59,065 nucleotides of DNA. Origin: Variovorax sp. (GTDB taxonomy: Bacteria; Pseudomonadota; Gammaproteobacteria; Burkholderiales; Burkholderiaceae_C). The position numbers were made by a program, and so were the translations under genes. Below are positions 52,772-59,065 of this stretch, piece after piece (position 1 is the first letter of the stretch; every line of letters begins with the position of its first letter). The stretch covers positions 1 to 59,065 of the forward strand of contig JAGIBP010000021.1 in NCBI GenBank assembly GCA_017744285.1, in the 5' to 3' direction. The notes under the pieces are model-generated. The model was not told the origin of the DNA. It searched no databases and saw only the letters and a list, made by a program, of their open reading frames with translations.

Positions 52772-53749
52772 TCAGCCGGCGTGCCGCCGGCCGCGTCCGT
52801 AGACGAGCAGCATCGCGATGATCACGACGCCGTAGATCACCTGCCGCCCCATCTCGGGGATCTGCATCACCGACAGGATCGATTGCAGCAGGGTGATCAG
52901 GATCACCCCGACGACCGTGCCAAGGTAGGAGCCCTGGCCGCCGAGGATGTGCGTGCCGCCGAGCACCACGGCGGCGATGGCCGGCAGCTGGTAGGCATCG
53001 CCCATCGCCTGGTAGGCCTTGGTCGAGTAGCCGGTCAGCAGGACGCCCGCGGCGGCCGAGCACGCGCCGGCGATGACGAAGCACAGCAGCGTGACGCGGC
53101 GCGTGGCCACGCCCGACAGGTAGGCGGCGCGCTCGCGGTTGCCCACGGCGTAGATCGCGCGGCCCAGCGTCGTGCGATGCAGCATGAACATCGTCGCGCC
53201 GCCGACCGCGATCCACACCAGCACCGCATTGGGCACGCCGAGGAACGAACGGCCGGTCGCGATCAGGTGCATCGCGGGCGTGGCGCGGTCCTGGGGCGCG
53301 AAGCCGCCCGTCTGCACCACGATCAGCCCCTGCGCCACCGCGTTGATGCCCAGCGTGAAGATCATCGACGGCACGCGCAGGTAGGCCACCCCGATGCCGT
53401 TGACGAGCCCCAGCGCCGCGCCGCACAGGATGCCGAAGGGAATCGCGAGCACCGCGCCCGCGCCGCCCCACCAGCCGGCGGCGGCGGCCGACATCATCCC
53501 GCCGACCGTGACCAGCCAGGGCACCGAGAGGTCGATGCCGCCGAGCAGGATCACGAGCATCGCGCCGGTGGCGACCACGCCGAGGAACGAGGCGATCTGC
53601 AGTTGCAGCAGCAGGTACTCGGGCGAGAGGAAGTTGCTCGAATAGAGGCTCCCCACCAAGAGGAGCAGCGCCGTGCACAGCGCCCCCGCGAGCACCGGCA
53701 AGTGTCCGGAGCGTTTGAGGCGAAGCGCGATGGAGCTCATCCCCCGCAT
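52772..53749 (-). CDS. CUT2-family ABC sugar permease (second)
   Basis: 325 residues, about eight helices, RbsC/YjfF-like. It has GAMLVILLGGIDLSVPWLV, the EAA-like loop GNRERAAYLSGVATRRV and GTHILGGQGSYLG. It starts at ATG 53749, overlapping the first permease stop (TGATG). It makes a heterodimer with the product of the upstream gene and is served by the double ATPase at 54732. Confidence 0.9.
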   Translation of the reverse strand: MRGMSSIALRLKRSGHLPVLAGALCTALLLLVGSLYSSNFLSPEYLLLQLQIASFLGVVATGAMLVILLGGIDLSVPWLVTVGGMMSAAAAGWWGGAGAVLAIPFGILCGAALGLVNGIGVAYLRVPSMIFTLGINAVAQGLIVVQTGGFAPQDRATPAMHLIATGRSFLGVPNAVLVWIAVGGATMFMLHRTTLGRAIYAVGNRERAAYLSGVATRRVTLLCFVIAGACSAAAGVLLTGYSTKAYQAMGDAYQLPAIAAVVLGGTHILGGQGSYLGTVVGVILITLLQSILSVMQIPEMGRQVIYGVVIIAMLLVYGRGRRHAG

Positions 53750-54735
53750 CACCTGAACAGTTCGAGCCGGTTGCCGACCTTGAGCAGGCGCAGCGAGCCG
53801 AAGCTCACGGCCGCCAGCAGGATCACGCCCTGGAAGAGCGGCTGCCACAGCGGCTCGAGGTCGAACACGAAGAGCAGGTCGCCGATGGTGCGCAGCACGA
53901 AGGCGCCGAAGATCGAGCCGATCGCGCTGCCCGCGCCGCCGGCCAGCGAGGTGCCGCCGATCACCACCGCGGCGATCGAGTTCAGCGTGTAGACGCCGCC
54001 GATGGCCGAGGAGGCCTCGCCCGAATAGGTCACGAAGGTCAGCAGCAGCCCGCCGATGGCGGCGAGCAGCCCCGCGAGCGTGTAGGTGACGAGCTTGGCG
54101 CGGCCGATCGCGACACCGGACATGTAGCTCGCGGCTTCCGACGATCCGATCGCGAGCGCGGCGCGGCCGGTGACCGAACGCCGGTACGGCACCCACACCA
54201 CGAGCACCACGGCGGCGAGCACCACCAGCATCGCCGGGATGCCACCGGGCAGGGCGCCCGTGAGCGCGTCGGCCAGGCCCGCGTGCACGTCGCCGCCCGG
54301 CACCGGGCGCAGCCCGAGCGCCAGCCCGAAGTACACGATGCCGGTGGCGAGCGTGGTGATGATCGGCTGCAGCCGCCCGTAGACGATGATGACCCCATTG
54401 AGCAAGCCGCAGAGCGCGCCGGTGGCGAGCACCGCCGCGCAGCCCAGTCCGGCCTGCCATGCCGAGCCGACGACGAGGTGCGAGGCGAGGCAGTTCGCGA
54501 GCACGAAGACCATGCCCACCGACAGGTCGATACCCGCCGTCAGCACCGGCAGCGTCTGCGCCATGGCGACGATCGCGAGCAGCACGCCCTTGTTGGCCGC
54601 GGTGGTCAGCACCGGCGTGCTCCAGCCGACCGGGTGCTTGCCGATGTACAGCGCGAAGATCAGCGCGAACATCGCCGCCGTCGCGAAGGTCGCGCGATGC
54701 TCGCGCAGGCGGAAGCGCCAGTCGGAATGCGTCAT
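53749..54735 (-). CDS. CUT2-family ABC sugar permease (first)
   Basis: 328 residues, RbsC-like. The motifs are PVLTAGIDLSVGMVFVLAN, GSSEAASYMSGVAIGRAKLV and GGTSLAGGAGSAIGSIFGA. It overlaps the ATPase stop by ATGA. It is related to, but distinct from, the second permease, as in transport systems where the channel is a heterodimer. Confidence 0.9.
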   Translation of the reverse strand: MTHSDWRFRLREHRATFATAAMFALIFALYIGKHPVGWSTPVLTTAANKGVLLAIVAMAQTLPVLTAGIDLSVGMVFVLANCLASHLVVGSAWQAGLGCAAVLATGALCGLLNGVIIVYGRLQPIITTLATGIVYFGLALGLRPVPGGDVHAGLADALTGALPGGIPAMLVVLAAVVLVVWVPYRRSVTGRAALAIGSSEAASYMSGVAIGRAKLVTYTLAGLLAAIGGLLLTFVTYSGEASSAIGGVYTLNSIAAVVIGGTSLAGGAGSAIGSIFGAFVLRTIGDLLFVFDLEPLWQPLFQGVILLAAVSFGSLRLLKVGNRLELFR

Positions 54736-56252
54736 GCGGGCGCCTCTTCGAGGTTGAGGGCGCTCGACACCAGCGCCCGTTCGGTGAGGTCGGCGCCCGC
54801 CAGCCAGCGCAGGATGCGCCCGTCGTAGAACACCGCCACGCGGTCGCAGCAGCCGATGAGCTCGGCGTAGTCGGTCGAATAGAGCAGCACCGCCGCGCCT
54901 TCGTCGGCCAGCGCGCGCACGAGCGCGTAGATCTCCTGCTTGGTGCCGACGTCGATGCCGCGCGTCGGGTCGTTCAGCAGCAGGATGCGCGGCGCGTTGA
55001 GGAGCCACTTGCCGATCACGACCTTTTGCTGGTTGCCGCCCGACAGGGTGCCCACGGCATCGCCGATGTCCGGCACCTTGATCGCGAGCCGCCGCACCAT
55101 CGCCGAGACGGCCGCGGCTTCCTCGGCGGCGAGCAGAACGCCTGCGCGGCTGAGCCGGTCGAGCGCGGCGAGGCTCAGGTTGTGCCGCACCGACATGGGC
55201 AGCATCAGGCCTTCGGTCTTGCGGTCCTCGGGCACCAGTGCGATGCCGACGCCGGCGCGCTTGGCGTGGCGCGGGTCGCGCACCCTGGCAGGGGTGCCGC
55301 CGAGGCGCACCTCGCCCGTCACGCCGCGCAGCACGCCGAAGAGGGCGAGGAAGAATTCGCGCTGGCCCTGGCCGTCGAGCCCGCCGAGCCCGACGATCTC
55401 GCCGGGCCACGCGGCCAGGTCGATGTCGTGCAGCCGGCCGCCCCACGAAAGGGCCCGCGTCTCCAGGGCGGGCGCGCCGCCCGCGCCGTCCGGCCGCGCG
55501 GGCGGCTTGGGCGGAAAGGCATGGGCGATGTCGCGCCCGATCATCATCTCGATGATCTCCGCGTCGCTGCGGGTGCCGGCCTCGAAGGTGGCGACATGGC
55601 GGCCGTTGCGGAACACCGAGCAGTCGTCGGCCAGCTCGGCGATCTCCTTCATGCGGTGCGAGATGTAGACGATCGCGAGGCCCTCGCCGCGCAGGCGCCT
55701 GAGCAGCGCGAAGACGCGCTGCACGTCCGCCGCGGTCAGCGCCGAGGTCGCTTCGTCGAGGATCAGGATCTTCGGGTCGCGGGCCAGCGCCTTGGCGATC
55801 TCGACCATCTGCTGGCGCGACAGCGTGAGGCTTCCCACCGGCGCGAGCGGGTGGATGTCCTCCGCGCCGGCCCGCGCGAGCGCGGCCTCGGCGATGCGGC
55901 GCTGTGCGCGGCGGTCGATCAGCCCGTGGCGGCGCGGCGGGTTGGTGATGCAGATGTTGTCCGCCACGCTCAGGTCCGGCATCAGCGACAGCTCCTGGAA
56001 GATGCACGCGATGCCGGCCGAGACCGCCTCCTGCGGATGGCCGAAGCGGCGCTCGGTGCCCTCCAGCACGATGCGCCCCTCGTCGGGCCGCACCACGCCG
56101 GCCATGATCTTGATCAGCGTCGACTTGCCCGCGCCGTTCTCGCCGAGCACCGCATGGATGCGGCCCGGCGCACAGGCGAAGCTCGCGCGCTCCAGCGCGC
56201 GCACGCCGCCGTAGCGCTTGGAGATGTCGGCCAGCTGCAGGATCGGTTCCAA
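54732..56252 (-). CDS. CUT2-family sugar ABC transporter ATPase, tandem NBDs
   Basis: 506 residues with two nucleotide-binding domains, RbsA/MglA-like. NBD1 has Walker A GENGAGKSTL and Walker B ILILDEATSALT, but a degenerate signature (LTLSRQQ). NBD2 has an intact signature LSGGNQQKV, a degenerate Walker A (GLDGQGQREF) and LLLNDPTRG in place of the usual DEP. It starts at TTG 56252 with a weak Shine-Dalgarno 16 bp after the receptor gene. It powers the two permeases. Confidence 0.92.
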   Translation of the reverse strand: MEPILQLADISKRYGGVRALERASFACAPGRIHAVLGENGAGKSTLIKIMAGVVRPDEGRIVLEGTERRFGHPQEAVSAGIACIFQELSLMPDLSVADNICITNPPRRHGLIDRRAQRRIAEAALARAGAEDIHPLAPVGSLTLSRQQMVEIAKALARDPKILILDEATSALTAADVQRVFALLRRLRGEGLAIVYISHRMKEIAELADDCSVFRNGRHVATFEAGTRSDAEIIEMMIGRDIAHAFPPKPPARPDGAGGAPALETRALSWGGRLHDIDLAAWPGEIVGLGGLDGQGQREFFLALFGVLRGVTGEVRLGGTPARVRDPRHAKRAGVGIALVPEDRKTEGLMLPMSVRHNLSLAALDRLSRAGVLLAAEEAAAVSAMVRRLAIKVPDIGDAVGTLSGGNQQKVVIGKWLLNAPRILLLNDPTRGIDVGTKQEIYALVRALADEGAAVLLYSTDYAELIGCCDRVAVFYDGRILRWLAGADLTERALVSSALNLEEAPA

Positions 56253-56268
56253 AGCCGCAGGCGCCGCG

Positions 56269-57393
56269 TCAGTTGTTCTTCTCGTCCTTCGACATGATGT
56301 CCGTCGCCTTGAGGTTCACGTCGCACGGCGGGAAGTCGTTGGTGGTGAAGAAGTTGTCCGTGAGGTCGGGGAAGTAGTTCTCGCCGGCCTTGAAGTTCGG
56401 ATGCGTCGCCATGGGAATGGGCACCGAGATCATCTGCGGCATCACCTTGCCCTGCAGCGCCGCCACCGCGGCCTTCATCGAGATCGCGACCAGCCCCGGC
56501 GACTGGCCGAGCGAGGCGCACAGCAGCCCGTCCTTCGCGTGTTCCACGCACAGCTTGCGGAAGCCGTTCTCGGCCTCGCCCGCCACCGGGATCATCTTGT
56601 GCTTGGCGTCGATCAGCGCGCGCACCGCGCCGGTGGTGCCGCCTTGCACGAACATGCCGTCGAAGTTCTTGTGCACCGCCACCGCGTCGGCGACCGCCTT
56701 CTGGGCCGTGCCGTCGTCCCAGTTGCCAACCACTTCGACCACCTCGAACTTGTTACCCGGCGCCTCGACCACCTTGCGGAAGCCCAGATGCCGGTCGCGG
56801 TCCACCGAGTTGCCCGGCACGCCGCGCACTTCGAGCAGCCTGCCGCTCTTGCCCGGGATGTTCTTCACCACCCATTCGCCGGAGAGCTGCCCGATCTGCA
56901 GCTGGTCTTCGTTGACCATCATGACCTGGTCGCTGTCGAGCACGTTGTCGAAGGGCACCACCACCACGCCGGCGGCGTTCGCCCGCTTGATGACCGGCGC
57001 GAAGGCCGTGGGGTTGACCGCGATTGTCACGATGGCGTCGTAGCCCGAGTTGATGAAGTTGTCGATCGCCGCGATCTGCGCCGCCACGTCGGTGCCGGTG
57101 GAGACGATCTTGAACTCCTTGAGCTGGGACTTCATTTCGGGCGTCGCCGCATAGGCCTTGGCCATCTTGATCATCTGGATGCGCCAGGTGTTGCCCACGA
57201 AGCCGTTGGCCAGCGCGACGCGGTACGGCCCCTTCTTGGCGGGCCACTGGAAGTACTTGGTGCTGGCGTCCCAGGGCTTGAAGCAGGCCGGGTTCTCGCC
57301 GGGGCCGGCAACCACCGACGGTCCGGCCGCGAGCACGGCGGATGACGCGACCCAGGCCGCGACCGCGGCGACGATGCGAGTGCGAAAGACCAT
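56269..57393 (-). CDS. CUT2-family sugar ABC substrate-binding protein
   Basis: 374 residues. A signal peptide (MVFRTRIVAAVAAWVASSAV, cleavage near LAAGPS) precedes a Peripla_BP_4 fold (GPYRVALANGFVGNTWRIQM, TGTDVAAQIAAIDNFINSGY, FVQGGTTGAVRALIDAKHKM). The ligand is probably a sugar or polyol, but the exact one cannot be inferred. It starts the operon with aaggagacagca and is divergent from thpR across about 190 bp. Confidence 0.92.
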   Translation of the reverse strand: MVFRTRIVAAVAAWVASSAVLAAGPSVVAGPGENPACFKPWDASTKYFQWPAKKGPYRVALANGFVGNTWRIQMIKMAKAYAATPEMKSQLKEFKIVSTGTDVAAQIAAIDNFINSGYDAIVTIAVNPTAFAPVIKRANAAGVVVVPFDNVLDSDQVMMVNEDQLQIGQLSGEWVVKNIPGKSGRLLEVRGVPGNSVDRDRHLGFRKVVEAPGNKFEVVEVVGNWDDGTAQKAVADAVAVHKNFDGMFVQGGTTGAVRALIDAKHKMIPVAGEAENGFRKLCVEHAKDGLLCASLGQSPGLVAISMKAAVAALQGKVMPQMISVPIPMATHPNFKAGENYFPDLTDNFFTTNDFPPCDVNLKATDIMSKDEKNN

Positions 57394-57585
57394 TGCTGTC
57401 TCCTTGTCTGGACGTGGGGCCCGCCTGGACGTGAGCGCCCGAGGGGCGAGAACAATGCCGCGCACCTGCACATCGTCCTGTGGGCAGGTTGCACGATCAT
57501 CATATGAATCCGGTCGCGTCCGGCCCGCTCGGGAATTACCCTTGCACCCGTCCGGCGCGAGGGAGGGCGTAACCTTTTCTTGCAG

Positions 57586-58122
57586 ATGAATGACCTGCCC
57601 GCGCCGACCCGGCGCCTCTTCATCGGCCTGTTCCCCGATCCGGGCGTGCAGGCCGCGATCGCGGCGCACCGCGCGTCATGGTCGTGGCCGCCTGGTGCGC
57701 GGCTGACGAACGTCGCGCGCATCCACATGACGCTGCACTTCCTCGGCGAGGTGGAGGCAGGGCGGGAGGCGCTGCTCTCGCGCCTGCTGTGCGAGGTGCC
57801 CGTGCACCGGATGAGCCTGCGGCTTGGCACGCCGCAGACCTGGCGCCAGCAGATCGCGGTGTTGCGGACGCAGCCGCACGCGGGCCTGGATGCACTGCAC
57901 GAGGCGATCGTGAGACAGGTCGCCCGGGCCGGCTTCGCGGTTGCGAACGAGCGCGAGCGCTGGCTGCCGCACCTGACGATCGCGCGCAGGACGCGCGGCG
58001 CGGTGCCGCCCGCGGACCCCGCGCCGATCGTGTGGCGCGTGGACCACTTCGCGCTGGTCTGCTCGCACCTGCGACCTTTGCCGCACTATGAGGCGATTGC
58101 GCGTTATCCCGCGCCCGGTTGA
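57586..58122 (+). CDS. thpR: RNA 2',3'-cyclic phosphodiesterase
   Basis: 178 residues with the two HxTx motifs of the 2H phosphoesterases: His47-Met-Thr49 in RIHMTLHFLGEV and HLTIARR near residue 129. ThpR (LigT-like) hydrolyses cyclic 2',3'-phosphate ends of RNA and small nucleotides. ATG 57586 is the start of the homologous region. The gene stands alone. Confidence 0.92.
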   Translation: MNDLPAPTRRLFIGLFPDPGVQAAIAAHRASWSWPPGARLTNVARIHMTLHFLGEVEAGREALLSRLLCEVPVHRMSLRLGTPQTWRQQIAVLRTQPHAGLDALHEAIVRQVARAGFAVANERERWLPHLTIARRTRGAVPPADPAPIVWRVDHFALVCSHLRPLPHYEAIARYPAPG

Positions 58123-58149
58123 GACGAGCGCTTGCGGCAGAATCGTCCG

Positions 58150-59065
58150 ATGAAGAAATTTCCGGTAGAAGCGAGTCTTCTTCTCGTCGACGACGATCCG
58201 AACGTGATCCAGGTGTTGAGTCGGATACTTTCGGATTACTCGACCCTTCGCTTCGCCACGAGCGGCGCCGACGCGCTGCAGCTCAGCCGGGAAGCGGCGC
58301 CCGATCTCATCCTGCTCGACGCGCAGATGGGCGACATGAGCGGCCTGCAGGTCTGCGAGGCGCTCAAGGCCGATCCGGCGCTGGCCGACGTGCCGGTGAT
58401 CTTCGTGAGCAGCCACCAGGAATCCGAGCTCGAAGTCGCGGTGCTCCAGATGGGCGCGGTCGATTTCATCCGCAAGCCTTTCAACGCGCAGCAGGTGCTC
58501 GCGCGGGTCCATACGCAGCTCAAGCTCAAGCGGCTGTCCGACGATCTGCGCCGGCTGTCGCGCGTCGACGCGCTCACGGGCCTGGCCAACGAGCGCGCGC
58601 TGGCCGAGGCGCTGGCACGCGAGACCGCTCGCGCCGCGGAAGCCGCGCAGGACATCGCGATGGTGCTGTTCGAGGTCGACTTCTTCGAATCGTTCGAGAC
58701 GCTGTACGACCGCCGGGCCACCGATGCGTGTCTCGCGGCCGTGGGCGAGGCCCTGCGCCGCAGCGCGCGCCGCCCGGGCGACTTCGCGGCGCGGCTGGAG
58801 CGCGAGCGTTTCGCGCTGCTGCTGCCCGACACCTCGGCCCTCGATGCGCTCCATGTGGCCAACCGGGTCCTGCGCGCGGTCGAGGCGCTCGACATCGGCC
58901 ACCAGGGCTCGGGCGTCTCGCGTCACGTGACCTGCAGCGCCGGCGTCTCGTGCCTGGGTGGCGCGCAGCGTGCCGAAGGGCTCGGCCCCGGCGCCTCGAT
59001 GGCCGACGCGCTCGCGGCCGGCGCACAGGCCGCGCTCGACGCGGCGATCGCGGCCGGGCGCGGCC
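58150..59065 (+). CDS. Response regulator with degenerate GGDEF domain, 3' end cut off
   Basis: 305 residues are visible. The receiver domain (about 1-125) has the acidic pocket (LLLVDDDP), phosphoacceptor Asp in LILLDAQMGDMSG, Ser/Thr in VIFVSSHQ and Lys in FIRKPFN. The GGDEF domain (about 140-300) starts RVDALTGLANERALAEALA. Its metal motif is VDFFESFETLYDRRATDAC rather than the usual N-D-H pattern, and the GG(D/E)EF loop has become ERERF (RLERERFALLLPDTS), so it is unlikely to make c-di-GMP. The inhibitory-site RxxD (RPGD) is intact five residues before the loop. ATG 58150 follows the thpR stop by 27 bases. Confidence 0.9.
   Translation, partial: MKKFPVEASLLLVDDDPNVIQVLSRILSDYSTLRFATSGADALQLSREAAPDLILLDAQMGDMSGLQVCEALKADPALADVPVIFVSSHQESELEVAVLQMGAVDFIRKPFNAQQVLARVHTQLKLKRLSDDLRRLSRVDALTGLANERALAEALARETARAAEAAQDIAMVLFEVDFFESFETLYDRRATDACLAAVGEALRRSARRPGDFAARLERERFALLLPDTSALDALHVANRVLRAVEALDIGHQGSGVSRHVTCSAGVSCLGGAQRAEGLGPGASMADALAAGAQAALDAAIAAGRG

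Overview
The window is GC-rich chromosomal DNA from a betaproteobacterium. It most likely belongs to Burkholderiales/Comamonadaceae, perhaps a Variovorax-like soil or plant-associated species. This is inferred from the gene mix: an orphan Bug/TctC receptor, tannase-family esterases, DmeRF, DUF1302/DUF1329, a PHA synthase and GC-rich intergenic repeats. Coding density is very high and no gene-free stretch exceeds about 300 bases. I see no phage, IS, integrase, CRISPR or toxin-antitoxin system.

Region 1 (1-5000): a truncated PAS sensor, a tandem universal stress protein with a perfect FNR/Anr-type box, a divergent OmpR-type regulator, a glycine-zipper envelope protein, a ChrA-type transporter and an orphan ABC_sub_bind receptor. 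Region 2 (5033-9670): a tannase-family esterase in an operon with an exported FAH-like lipoprotein, an AraC/glyoxalase pair, an NTF2-like protein, and a cupin divergent from a LysR gene with a 25-bp palindrome. Region 3 (10628-13149): two lipoproteins and the cobalt/nickel pair dmeF/dmeR with an RcnR-type operator.

Region 4 (13207-24850): a MalT/LAL-type LuxR regulator precedes a long same-strand catabolic cluster (TauD/TfdA oxygenase, BKACE, small hydrolase, quinone oxidoreductase, MFS carrier, DmdB-like acyl-CoA ligase, YeiH-family exporter, Bug receptor). The set suggests uptake, CoA activation and cleavage of an organic acid, possibly a sulfonate or sulfur compound. Region 5 (24916-30350): a DUF5996 protein, a second tannase paralogue whose roughly 91-bp promoter/leader is nearly copied from the first, an AhpD-like protein behind a 22-codon leader ORF, a Na/Pi cotransporter and a 25-residue membrane peptide.

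Region 6 (30362-39992, minus strand) is the most interesting. One apparent seven-gene operon links DUF1302, DUF1329, a YCF48-like protein and an RND/MMPL transporter to a MaoC hydratase, a PHA synthase and an alpha/beta hydrolase. It looks like an undescribed envelope lipid or hydroxyacyl handling system. Region 7 (40195-49190): DUF1275, an MmcB-like nuclease-fold protein, a free-standing EF-G C-terminal-like domain, Rnk, a cyclase/AAA/TPR protein, a frameshifted CaiB/BaiF CoA-transferase, a glycosyltransferase and tRNA-Gly(CCC). Region 8 (49286-59065): an acyltransferase, gdhA, a CUT2 sugar ABC operon ending in an SMP-30 lactonase, thpR, and a truncated REC-GGDEF protein with a degenerate active site but an intact c-di-GMP inhibitory site.
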